A DNA stretch of 64,000 nt from Bacteroides intestinalis (GTDB taxonomy: Bacteria > Bacteroidota > Bacteroidia > Bacteroidales > Bacteroidaceae), in contig NZ_QRZF01000024.1 of the NCBI RefSeq assembly GCF_003464595.1, positions 1-64,000 on the forward strand, given 5' to 3'. A program made the position numbers and the translations under genes. Position 1 is the stretch's first letter. Each line of letters starts with the position of its first letter. Shown in pieces: positions 28,424 to 36,993 of this stretch. The notes below the pieces were generated by a model. The model saw nothing but the letters and a program-made list of their open reading frames with translations, made no database searches and was not told where the DNA came from.

Positions 28424-28488
28424 TTCCTATCTCGACGAATCGCTCTCGGAATGCCTTTGGGGTATGGATAAGAACATGAATTTTAATT

Positions 28489-29196
28489 GTGATGAGAATG
28501 AAACAGATAAGATTCTTCGACTGCACCTTTGACGAACTTCCTTTGGATATGCAGGAAGTTTATATACTCATGGGATATGGTTCTCATGTTCCGAATAATG
28601 ATATATTACAACTTATCCAGGAGATTGTGGACGAATTAAAGCAACGAATAACTCCTCATTACGGTTATGTGCTGGTGGATGGCGAAGTACCCGAAAAAGG
28701 CAAACTTCGGTTAGACAACCAGTTATTTAATCCTGGTGTCATCATTGCCCATGCCATGAAAGGAGCAGAAAAATATGCCATATTCACAGCCACTATTGGT
28801 GAGGAGTTCGATCGCTACACCCATCAGTTGAAAGAAGAAGAAGATATCTTGCGTGCATTTATTGCCGATGCTCTAGGCTCTGTGCTTGCCGAAGCTGCCG
28901 TTTCACTATTGATGAAACAATTATCTGAAGCTGCCGAAGCCGAAGGAATGCATATCAGCAACAATTATAGTCCCGGTTATTGCGACTGGTTTCTTGCAGA
29001 GCAGCAACAATTGTTTAGCTTGTTTCCCAACGGAAGTACCGGCATAACATTGACTGAATCCTGTCTGATGCTTCCTGTAAAATCCGTCAGTGGTATTGTT
29101 GCAATTGGAAAGGGCATACAGAAGCGTGAATATAGTTGTGCTATCTGCAAGATGGTGAATTGTATTAAGAATAAGAAAAAGATAACTACAAAGTGA
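28489..29196 (+). CDS. MetH-activation-domain-like corrinoid reactivation protein
   Basis: A 235-residue protein resembling the stand-alone vitamin B12-dependent methionine synthase activation domain. The SAM-site segment YSPGYCDW (160-167) and the following GITLTESCLMLPVKSVSG are recognisable, but the Arg that precedes APGY in MetH is replaced here by Asn. In MetH this domain reductively remethylates oxidised cobalamin with SAM. The C-terminus adds Cys217-x2-Cys220-x4-Cys225, which might bind a metal or Fe-S cluster. It lies 65 bases after the UroD-like gene and 10 before GH3. No MetH is encoded nearby, so its client is probably the corrinoid protein at 25801. Confidence 0.82.
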   Translation: MMRMKQIRFFDCTFDELPLDMQEVYILMGYGSHVPNNDILQLIQEIVDELKQRITPHYGYVLVDGEVPEKGKLRLDNQLFNPGVIIAHAMKGAEKYAIFTATIGEEFDRYTHQLKEEEDILRAFIADALGSVLAEAAVSLLMKQLSEAAEAEGMHISNNYSPGYCDWFLAEQQQLFSLFPNGSTGITLTESCLMLPVKSVSGIVAIGKGIQKREYSCAICKMVNCIKNKKKITTK

Positions 29197-29206
29197 AGAA
29201 AATACT

Positions 29207-31528
29207 ATGATTAAGAAATTAACAATATTAATCCTTCTGGCAATATCAGTCGGTGCAATGGCACAACAAATGCCTGCCGATAAAGAAGCCCGAATGGAAA
29301 AGTTCATTACAGAGTTGATGAGCAAAATGACTTTAGAGGAGAAAATCGGACAGTTGCACCAGATATCAGGAGGCGACGTTGTATCCGGCGAACTATCCAG
29401 TGATGGAAATAAAACCGCACAGCAAATCCGTAGCGGAGGTGTCGGTTCAATGTTGAATGCCAAGGGGGTGGAAAAAGTATATGCTTTACAGAAAGTGGCA
29501 GTAGAGCAAAGCCGTCTGAAGATTCCTTTACTGTTCGGTATGGATGTCATACACGGTTATGAAACAGCTTTCCCTGTTCCTCTGGCAATGGCATCTACTT
29601 GGAACATGAAACAGATAGAAACAATGGCACGTACCGCAGCTGTCGAAGCCAGTGCCGACGGTGTATGCTGGACGTTTAGCCCGATGGTGGATATTACCCG
29701 TGATCCTCGCTGGGGACGCATTGTAGAAGGTGCTGGTGAAGACCCTTTCTTAGGTGGTGCAGTAGCTAAAGCTATGGTGAAAGGCTATCAGGGAGAGCCG
29801 GGGTTTGCAACCAATACCCAAATTCTTGCCTGTGTAAAGCATTTTGCTCTTTATGGAGCACCCGATGCAGGACGTGATTACAGTACAGTGGATATGAGCC
29901 GCCTGCGCATGTTCAATGACTACCTTTATCCTTATCAGGCAGCAGTCGAAGCAGGGGTCGCTACTGTGATGTCCTCTTTCAATGAAGTGGACAATGTACC
30001 TGCTACTGCCAATAAGTGGTTATTAGATGATTTGCTTCGCAAACAGTGGGGTTTTAAAGGACTGGTGCTTACTGACTATGCATCTATTAACGACCTGCCC
30101 CGTCATGGTATTGGCGACCCGGTATCTACTACCATCCGTGCCTTGGAGGCTGGAACGGATATTGATATGGAGGCCTATGCTTACCACTATATGTTGCCGG
30201 AAGCTGTGAGAAATGGTCGTGTACCGATGGCGCTGATTGACAAAGCTTGCCGTCGTGTGTTGGAGGCTAAGTATCAATTGGGGCTGTTCGAAAATCCATA
30301 TAAGTATTGTGATGTAACTCGTCCTGCGAAAGAGTTCTTTACAAAAGAGAACCGTGCTAAGTCACGTCAGGCAGCAGGTGAAAGCTTCGTCCTCTTGAAG
30401 AACGACAGTATTACACTAAACCCTGCTGTTCCTGCTAAACCATTGCTTCCATTAGCGAAGCAAGGAACGATTGCTGTTATTGGTCCTCATGGCAATAACC
30501 GTCCGATGATGCTGGGGCCTTGGTTTTATCCACATGACATCCAACGTGCCGCTACAGTGGTCGAAGGACTGAAAGAGGCGGTGGGTAGCAAAGCAAAAGT
30601 TGTATTTGCGCGTGGCTGTCAGCCTTTCGAAAGTGAAGAATACGCACAGCGTGTCTATTTTGGCAAAGAGTTTGAGAAAGATAACCGCCCGGATACCGAG
30701 ATTCTTGCTGAAGCGTTGAATGTTGCCAAGAATGCGGATGTCATTATAGCTACCTTGGGAGAATCTACCGAGATGAGTGGAGAATCGAGCAGCCGTTCAA
30801 TATTGGACTTGCCGAAGCCCCAGCAAGATTTATTGAAAGCATTGGCTGAAACAGGTAAGCCTATCGTATTGGTTCTTTTTACAGGCCGTCCGTTAACTAT
30901 CAACTGGGAGAAGGCTAACCTTCCTGCCATCTTGAATGTATGGTTTCCTGGAACCGAAGCTGCATATGCCATTGCCGATGTACTTTTCGGAGATGTGAAC
31001 CCAAGTGGAAAGCTAACTGCCACCTGGCCGCAAAGTGTGGGACAAATACCCATCTACTACAACGGTAAAAATACGGGAAAGCCGATGGACAAGTGGTTCC
31101 AGAAATTCCGTAGTGGTTACCTCGATGTATCGAATGAGCCATTATACCCATTCGGCTACGGTCTGAGTTATACAAACTTTGAATATAGCGATGTAATCCT
31201 GAATGATTCAGTTATGAGTCCCAAAGGCCAGCTTACAGCCAGTGTAACGGTGAAAAATACCGGAAAACGGGATGGATATGAGGTTGTGCAACTTTATATC
31301 TGCGACAAGGCTGCCAGTATTATCCGTCCATTGAAAGAACTGAAAGGCTTTCAGAAAGTATTCATTAAAGCCGGACAATCGGTGAAGGTAGACTTCCAAA
31401 TTACTTCCGACTTGCTGAAGTTCTATAATTCTGATTTGGAGTATGTTTGCGAACCAGGTGATTTTGATGCCATGATTGGCTGCAACAGCGTAGAGTTGAA
31501 ATCCGCCAAATTCACCTTAGTTGAATAG
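29207..31528 (+). CDS. GH3 family beta-glucosidase-like enzyme
   Basis: A 773-residue secreted glycoside hydrolase (signal peptide ending VGAMAQ). The GH3 N-terminal barrel has KHFALYGAP and the nucleophile Asp290 in GLVLTDYAS. The C-terminal sandwich has GESTEMSGESSSR with the candidate acid/base Glu, and a fibronectin-III-like domain ends the protein. It is BglX-like, so it probably removes terminal beta-linked glucose or xylose in the periplasm. A beta-glucosidase in the same operon as GH13 implies a mixed-linkage or glycosylated small-molecule substrate. Confidence 0.92.
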   Translation: MIKKLTILILLAISVGAMAQQMPADKEARMEKFITELMSKMTLEEKIGQLHQISGGDVVSGELSSDGNKTAQQIRSGGVGSMLNAKGVEKVYALQKVAVEQSRLKIPLLFGMDVIHGYETAFPVPLAMASTWNMKQIETMARTAAVEASADGVCWTFSPMVDITRDPRWGRIVEGAGEDPFLGGAVAKAMVKGYQGEPGFATNTQILACVKHFALYGAPDAGRDYSTVDMSRLRMFNDYLYPYQAAVEAGVATVMSSFNEVDNVPATANKWLLDDLLRKQWGFKGLVLTDYASINDLPRHGIGDPVSTTIRALEAGTDIDMEAYAYHYMLPEAVRNGRVPMALIDKACRRVLEAKYQLGLFENPYKYCDVTRPAKEFFTKENRAKSRQAAGESFVLLKNDSITLNPAVPAKPLLPLAKQGTIAVIGPHGNNRPMMLGPWFYPHDIQRAATVVEGLKEAVGSKAKVVFARGCQPFESEEYAQRVYFGKEFEKDNRPDTEILAEALNVAKNADVIIATLGESTEMSGESSSRSILDLPKPQQDLLKALAETGKPIVLVLFTGRPLTINWEKANLPAILNVWFPGTEAAYAIADVLFGDVNPSGKLTATWPQSVGQIPIYYNGKNTGKPMDKWFQKFRSGYLDVSNEPLYPFGYGLSYTNFEYSDVILNDSVMSPKGQLTASVTVKNTGKRDGYEVVQLYICDKAASIIRPLKELKGFQKVFIKAGQSVKVDFQITSDLLKFYNSDLEYVCEPGDFDAMIGCNSVELKSAKFTLVE

Positions 31529-31567
31529 CTTGAATCCATAAATTTAAGAACTTAAAAACTCAAACCT

Positions 31568-32890
31568 ATGTCACAACAACAGAAACAAGTCAATTATCTG
31601 GCTCCATTCATTACATTGGTAATCCTGTTCTTCTTCGTTGGCTTTCTGACTACAGCAAATGGACAGTTTCAAGGCCCTTTGAAAGCCGTATTCCTTAGCA
31701 ATGCTGGTGATTTAAAGAACACATTTGCCACACTGATATCCTTTGCCTGGTTCATGGCATACCCGTTGACAGGTGGTATCGGGTCCTCCTGGGTAACGAA
31801 ATACGGCTATAAACGTACACTGATCCAAGCCATCCTCATCTTGATTGCAGGGTTGGGCATCTTCTGGCTATCTTCACTCTATACTATTGAATTTCCTGAT
31901 TCGCACTTCACGATAAGCTCTGCCATTATCCCTTGGGGATATGTCATATTTCTGCTGGGTTCTTATGTGGTTGGTGCAGGTGCCACCATCCTACAAGTAG
32001 TTATCAATCCCTATCTGACAGCTTGCGACGTAAAGAATACACAACCTGTACAGAGATTGAATATCGGTGGTTCAGCCAATTCGGTAGGTACTACATTGGC
32101 TCCTTTCTTCGTGACTGGTATCGTCTTTGGTGGTCTCTCTATGGAAGAAGTGAATATCAGCCAGATTCAAGTTTCTTTCTTAGGATTGATGGTTGTGTTT
32201 GCAGTTGTAACTCTGATACTTACTCGCATGAAACTGCCCGATATTAAAGGAACGAAAGCAGAATCCGGCGAGAAGTTGGAAAAGTCTGTATGGTCATTCA
32301 GCCATCTGACGATGGGGGTATTGGGAATCTTTTTCTATGTGGGTGTGGAAGTTTGCGTAGGCGCTAATATCAATCTATATGCTATCGAACTTCAGAATGC
32401 TGGACGCCAATTCTTGTTCTTCGGAATGGATTCACTCACTATAGGTGGAGTTAACTTTGCCATACCGGCACTGATGGCTACTCTCTATTGGGGCGGTATG
32501 CTCATAGGGCGATTGATATCCAGTTCTTTGAACAGTATTCCTCCTCAAACCCAATTGGCAGTAGCTGCTATATTTGCTGCACTCTCAACGGTGGGAGCTA
32601 TCGTTACCGATAATCCTTGGTTGCTGGTGGCAGTCGGATTCTTCCACTCAGTGATGTGGGGTTCCATTTTCACGCTAGCCATCAGCCGTTTGGGTAAATA
32701 CACCTCTGTTGCTTCAGGTACAATTATGATTGGAGTAATCGGTGGCTCGTTACTTCCTCTTTTTCAGGGTATGTTTGCCGATGCGATGGGCGGGATGTGG
32801 CGTTGGACCTGGTTCATTGTAGTTATTGGAGAACTCTATATATTGTATTACGCATTGCTTGGTTCGAAAGTGAAACAAGCTGCCGACTAA
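31568..32890 (+). CDS. MFS sugar permease (FucP-like)
   Basis: A 440-residue inner-membrane transporter with about 12 hydrophobic helices. The first helix and loop (LVILFFFVGFLTTANGQFQGPLK) match the fucose/glucose:H+ symporter (FHS) group. It is flanked by GH3 and a second UroD-like methyltransferase. It likely imports the monosaccharide or small glycoside released in the periplasm, which would deliver the substrate of the cytosolic methyl-transfer enzymes. Confidence 0.88.
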   Translation: MSQQQKQVNYLAPFITLVILFFFVGFLTTANGQFQGPLKAVFLSNAGDLKNTFATLISFAWFMAYPLTGGIGSSWVTKYGYKRTLIQAILILIAGLGIFWLSSLYTIEFPDSHFTISSAIIPWGYVIFLLGSYVVGAGATILQVVINPYLTACDVKNTQPVQRLNIGGSANSVGTTLAPFFVTGIVFGGLSMEEVNISQIQVSFLGLMVVFAVVTLILTRMKLPDIKGTKAESGEKLEKSVWSFSHLTMGVLGIFFYVGVEVCVGANINLYAIELQNAGRQFLFFGMDSLTIGGVNFAIPALMATLYWGGMLIGRLISSSLNSIPPQTQLAVAAIFAALSTVGAIVTDNPWLLVAVGFFHSVMWGSIFTLAISRLGKYTSVASGTIMIGVIGGSLLPLFQGMFADAMGGMWRWTWFIVVIGELYILYYALLGSKVKQAAD

Positions 32891-32920
32891 TATTAACATT
32901 AACAATAAAGAAAAACGAAT

Positions 32921-33928
32921 ATGGAAACCAAGTTAGAAAGAATTCACAGGATGCTTGCTACTCCTAAAACCAATGATGGAAGAATTTACTTTCATCCGAT
33001 TCTGATGATGCATGCTGCTACTTTGTATGGCAAAACCTATAGTGAGTTTATGCAAGACTACCGCATTCTGGTAGAATCGAACATGGAACTACTGGAAATG
33101 TACGATCACGATGCGGTCAGCGTTATTTCCGACCCTTATCGTGAAGCATCGGCTTTTGGAGCCAAAATAACATTTGATGGAGACAGTTCGCCAAAAGCTG
33201 ACAAACTGATTACTTGTATGGAAGATGTTGAGAAGCTGGAGATTCCTGATGTATATGCACACGAGCGTACCCTTGACCGTATCAATGGAGTAAAATTATT
33301 CCGTGAGAAGTTGGGTAATCCCTTTCCCATCATTGGTTGGATAGAGGGGCCCATTGCCGAAACTGCTGACCTTTGTGGTGTATCAGAAACTATGATGAAT
33401 ATGATTATGGAGCCTGACATGGTGAAGGCTCTTATGCAGAAATGTCTGCAAATGGGTAAAAACTTTGCTTTGGCACAGATAGAAGCCGGCGCTAACATCA
33501 TCGGTGTAGGCGATGCACTCTGTTCACAAATCTCAGATGAAATGTACGATGAATTTGTTCAGCCGCTGCACAAGGAATTGTTTGCTTTCATCCATGAACA
33601 TGGGGCTATTGTAAAACTCCATATTTGCGGTAACATTACTCACATTCTTCCTTCCCTAGCTCAGACCGATGTGGATATTGTGGATGCCGACTGGATGGTA
33701 GATGTAGCAGAGGCACATCGGATATTGGGCAATGAAGTAGTTGTATGTGGTAATCTCGATCCTGTAACTGTAGTCATGGATGGTTCTAGGGAATTAATAA
33801 AGACTAAATATGAAGAAGTAAAAAATAGTATTCCACGCGAGAACTGGATTATGATGGCAGGTTGTGAAATACCTCGTTCTACTCCGGTTGAGAATATGAA
33901 GTATTTACGTGAAATATCAATGAAATGA
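32921..33928 (+). CDS. UroD-superfamily corrinoid methyltransferase, copy 2
   Basis: A 335-residue UroD-superfamily TIM barrel with the methyltransferase zinc motif His234-x-Cys236 (LHICGNI) and Cys315 (MAGCEIPRSTP). VCGNLDPVTV precedes the last Cys, as in copy 1. The N-terminal halves of the two copies differ clearly (GWIEGPIAETADLCG here against GGMIGPFSLAGRLYD), as expected for different methyl donors or acceptors. It follows the MFS gene by 30 bases, and its stop overlaps the GH127 start by four bases, tying it to sugar processing. Confidence 0.9.
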   Translation: METKLERIHRMLATPKTNDGRIYFHPILMMHAATLYGKTYSEFMQDYRILVESNMELLEMYDHDAVSVISDPYREASAFGAKITFDGDSSPKADKLITCMEDVEKLEIPDVYAHERTLDRINGVKLFREKLGNPFPIIGWIEGPIAETADLCGVSETMMNMIMEPDMVKALMQKCLQMGKNFALAQIEAGANIIGVGDALCSQISDEMYDEFVQPLHKELFAFIHEHGAIVKLHICGNITHILPSLAQTDVDIVDADWMVDVAEAHRILGNEVVVCGNLDPVTVVMDGSRELIKTKYEEVKNSIPRENWIMMAGCEIPRSTPVENMKYLREISMK

Positions 33929-35874
33929 GCAGAAAATTTATATGGATTATACTTATGGGATTGTGTACCTCGCTAGTAGCGAGGGCACAAATCTCTGAAA
34001 GCCTTCCAAAAGCTATCGAACAAATGAAAGAAGTACCTGTTTACACCTCTTTCCCATTCGGGGCTATCAAGCCTGTCGGATGGCTAAAAACTCAAATGCA
34101 AGCTGACTTAAATGGTTTTGTGGGGAACCTGGATAAGCTAGTACCTGACCTTATCAATGATCCTATCTATGGCAGCGGACGTCTGCACAAAAATAGTAAA
34201 GCAAAAGATCTGGGTAATAATAAGGAAGGAGATGCTGAAGGAGATGAACAATATAAATGGTGGAATTCCGAATCACAGTCAAACTGGTGGGATGGTTATT
34301 TGAGGAATGCATTGCTCTTGAATGATGTAAAGCACATTGCTCGTGTAAAAAAATACATCAGCGACATTCTCAGTACCCAGGATGCAGACGGATATCTGGG
34401 GATTTACGCCTCCGACCTCCGTTATCATTTTACATCTGAGAATGGAGAACTTTGGGCAAAAGCTACCTTGTATCGTGGTTTATTGGCATATTACGAATAT
34501 ACTAAAGAACCACAAGTATGGAACGCCTTGGTACGTGCAGTAGATAATGTGATGACAAATTATCCTGTTGATGCTTCCCATCCTTTCGATACTGGAAAGA
34601 ATTATAATGGAGGTGTTGGACACGGCCTTACTTTTACAGATGTCCTTGACCGTATGTATCAGCTAACTGGTGAAGAGAAATATCTTGATTATGCCCTGTT
34701 TCTGTATCTGGATTACTCCAAATTTTATGCATGGGAACGGGATGCACAGTTGACAAATGCATTGAATAAGGAGTATAAACTGAACTGTCATGCCGTGCAT
34801 ACTTACGAACACCTTCGACCGATGATTGTTGCTGCCAGTGCTTCGGAAGATGTCAAAATAAAGAAGGCGCTAATGGAATATTTGCGGAAAATCAATACCG
34901 TTACTACTGCTACCGGTGGTGCCATTGGCGATGAATGGATTGGCGGACGGGAAGCAGATGCTACCCATACGGGTTATGAATATTGTTCTTTGCATGAATT
35001 ATTAGATAGTTATGGTGTATTATTGCAACGTACCGGTGACACAGCTCTAGCTGAATCCATAGAAAATATATTCTATAATGCAGCTCAGGGAGCCCGCCAT
35101 CCTTATCATTCCTGTATTGCCTATCTGAAGACGGATAATTCATATCAGATGGATGGTACTCGCAACGGTGATGCAGAACCAGGCAAGACACAAACCCGGT
35201 ATAAATATTCTCCCGTTCATCAGGATGTTGCTGTGTGCTGTGCACCTAATGCAGGCAGAATCACTCCGTATTTTCTACAGAATGCATGGATGCAGGGTAA
35301 AAATCGCACTTTGATTGCCAATCTTCTAATGCCCTGCAGGCTTGATACTCGTATTGATGGCAATCGTGTATGTATTGAAAATCAAACAGAATATCCCCTA
35401 AAGAATGAATATAAGTTTGTTATTACTTTGGAGCGTCCAATGGATTTGACCCTCAAGATTCGTAGACCCCAATGGGCGGAAGGTGTAATATGTAGTGAAT
35501 CTTACAAAGAAGAAGGGCAGTATCTTATCTTCAAACGTAAATTTAATTCAAAGGACCAAGTTAGGCTTTCATTTAAAACAAATGTCAGAGTAGTGAAGGG
35601 TATAAAAGGCGAACACTATTTCTTTTATGGTATCCAGGCTTTTGCCTATCCTTTAAAATTTATAGAAGAAAAGGGACGTCAATATATTGATGGATTTACT
35701 GACTATTTCTATAAGCCTGTAGAGAATACACGTTATAAGTATATTGAGAATCATCGTTCAATCTATCGGAATGGCAAGTTGGAGGTTTTCTTGCTGAATG
35801 AAGTCACAGGAAAGGAAGAGAAAGTGGAACTACTCCCCATTAGTCAAACCATATTGCGGCAAGCCGGATTTTAA
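33925..35874 (+). CDS. GH127-like (DUF1680) glycoside hydrolase
   Basis: A 649-residue protein with a signal peptide (ending VARAQ). The alpha/alpha-barrel has WWDGYLRNALLL and GHGLTFTD, and the candidate catalytic zinc/Cys elements EYC (in TGYEYCSLHEL) and CC-A-PN (VAVCCAPNAGR) match the beta-L-arabinofuranosidase (GH127) group. Related families act on beta-L-arabinofuranose or aceric acid. It is the last gene of the operon and overlaps the methyltransferase gene by ATGA. Exact sugar unknown. Confidence 0.85.
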   Translation: MSRKFIWIILMGLCTSLVARAQISESLPKAIEQMKEVPVYTSFPFGAIKPVGWLKTQMQADLNGFVGNLDKLVPDLINDPIYGSGRLHKNSKAKDLGNNKEGDAEGDEQYKWWNSESQSNWWDGYLRNALLLNDVKHIARVKKYISDILSTQDADGYLGIYASDLRYHFTSENGELWAKATLYRGLLAYYEYTKEPQVWNALVRAVDNVMTNYPVDASHPFDTGKNYNGGVGHGLTFTDVLDRMYQLTGEEKYLDYALFLYLDYSKFYAWERDAQLTNALNKEYKLNCHAVHTYEHLRPMIVAASASEDVKIKKALMEYLRKINTVTTATGGAIGDEWIGGREADATHTGYEYCSLHELLDSYGVLLQRTGDTALAESIENIFYNAAQGARHPYHSCIAYLKTDNSYQMDGTRNGDAEPGKTQTRYKYSPVHQDVAVCCAPNAGRITPYFLQNAWMQGKNRTLIANLLMPCRLDTRIDGNRVCIENQTEYPLKNEYKFVITLERPMDLTLKIRRPQWAEGVICSESYKEEGQYLIFKRKFNSKDQVRLSFKTNVRVVKGIKGEHYFFYGIQAFAYPLKFIEEKGRQYIDGFTDYFYKPVENTRYKYIENHRSIYRNGKLEVFLLNEVTGKEEKVELLPISQTILRQAGF

Positions 35875-35953
35875 TCATCTCTTACCTTAGATTAATCTGT
35901 AGTTATAGCTTTAAAAGCTTTGAGCTAGTGATTTATTTATTTTTATATGGAAA

Positions 35954-35982
35954 GAGGTTGTGTCAGCATTTGACACAACCTC
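35954..35982 (+). terminator. Terminator of the SusCDE-corrinoid operon
   Basis: A perfect 12-base stem (GAGGTTGTGTCA with TGACACAACCTC) and 5-base loop is followed by ATTTTGT. It lies 80 bases past the GH127 stop and marks the end of the run of 13 genes. The rest of 35875-36232 holds the next promoter and an AT-rich leader, with no gene I can support. Confidence 0.82.
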
Positions 35983-36049
35983 ATTTTGTATGTATTACGT
36001 TTTTTTTAGGAAAAAGTCTGCAAAAATTAAAACTTTACAGAAAACTCCT

Positions 36050-36057
36050 TATCTTTG
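36050..36057 (+). promoter_or_regulatory. -7 box for the DUF4468-like gene
   Basis: TATCTTTG matches TAnnTTTG exactly. It implies a leader of about 170 bases before the ATG at 36233, in which I see no recognised RNA element. Confidence 0.45.
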
Positions 36058-36232
36058 CACAGTTGTACAACACAACAGACACATATAAGGAAGTGTTTAG
36101 TCCTGTTCCGAAATGATAAAACTCGACTTTAAATTTTAGTGAATTGAACTAATAGGTTCACACATTCTTTAATGCGCCAATACTATTTTATCATAAAGGC
36201 ATTGATGAACTTACGATGCATGTTTTAATAAT

Positions 36233-36919
36233 ATGAAAAGATTTTTTGTAAGCACGCTGGTATGTATTATGGCAGTATGTGCAAGTGCTCAAATTATGCG
36301 TGCTGAAGAACTTGAGAAGTATGCAGTTGAGAAGTATGGAGATAAATGGACTGAGGCGGCTGAGAATCTGGGAGCGGGGATTTCATTGGATAAAAATAAT
36401 TCATTAACTTATACGCAGGTTATTGACTGTGGGGAACAAACTAAAGATCAGCTTTATGTTGCATTGAATTATTGGTTCACTGCCACATTCAATGATGCTG
36501 ATGCAGTTATTCAGCTAAATGATAAAGAATCCGGTGTAATTATTGGTAAAGGGTTTATAGGAGGTATTGCAGCTCATGCAGGTGGTATGAATTCTTATGT
36601 TATCAGTATACACCCTATTATCAGAGTAGATATTAAGGATGGCAAAATCCGTGTAACTTATACCGTACAAAATTATGATGTTAGTAAGTATATTGGTGGA
36701 GGCATAATGGGAGCAATAGGGGGTACACAACCTACGAAATCAGTTGAAATGTGGGCTATAGAAAAGTGTTTCCCATTTCAAAAAAAAGATGAATATAAGG
36801 CTAAAAAAAGTTCTTCTAAAGCACTTGTTATGACACATGCTTATTCAAATGTTATCATGGATAAAATAGAAGAAGCTGCAAAAAATGGCCTTGTTGGGAA
36901 TGAAAATAATGATTGGTAA
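36233..36919 (+). CDS. Secreted DUF4468-like protein
   Basis: A 228-residue protein with a signal peptide (about 1-19, ending ASAQ). The middle, from YTQVIDCGEQTKDQLYVAL to IRVTYTVQNYDV, has the alternating strand pattern of the DUF4468 TBP-like domain, common in Bacteroides secreted proteins and of unknown function. The C-terminus is Lys-rich. It is single, with a promoter upstream and a terminator hairpin downstream shared with the convergent HTCS gene. The gene is AT-rich relative to the PUL genes on both sides. Confidence 0.7.
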   Translation: MKRFFVSTLVCIMAVCASAQIMRAEELEKYAVEKYGDKWTEAAENLGAGISLDKNNSLTYTQVIDCGEQTKDQLYVALNYWFTATFNDADAVIQLNDKESGVIIGKGFIGGIAAHAGGMNSYVISIHPIIRVDIKDGKIRVTYTVQNYDVSKYIGGGIMGAIGGTQPTKSVEMWAIEKCFPFQKKDEYKAKKSSSKALVMTHAYSNVIMDKIEEAAKNGLVGNENNDW

Positions 36920-36954
36920 ATATCCTCTTTATATTTAGAAATTTTCTAATATGG

Positions 36955-36987
36955 AAAAGCCCGGAAAGTTTTAAATTCCGGGCTTTT
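36955..36987. terminator. Bidirectional terminator between DUF4468-like and HTCS genes
   Basis: AAAAGCCCGGAA (36955-36966) pairs perfectly with TTCCGGGCTTTT (36976-36987), with A- and T-runs on either side. It can terminate both convergent genes. Confidence 0.82.
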
Positions 36988-36993
36988 CTGTAT

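Noticed and set aside
28410..28532. 40-codon frame starting inside the UroD stop (ATGAATGCTGCTGA)
   Set aside because: It could couple translation to the next gene, but it overlaps the start of the MetH-activation-like gene and resembles no known peptide. Too little to call a gene.
35928..36116. 62-codon plus-strand frame after the GH127 gene
   Set aside because: It runs across the operon terminator hairpin and the next -7 box, so it is not a credible gene.
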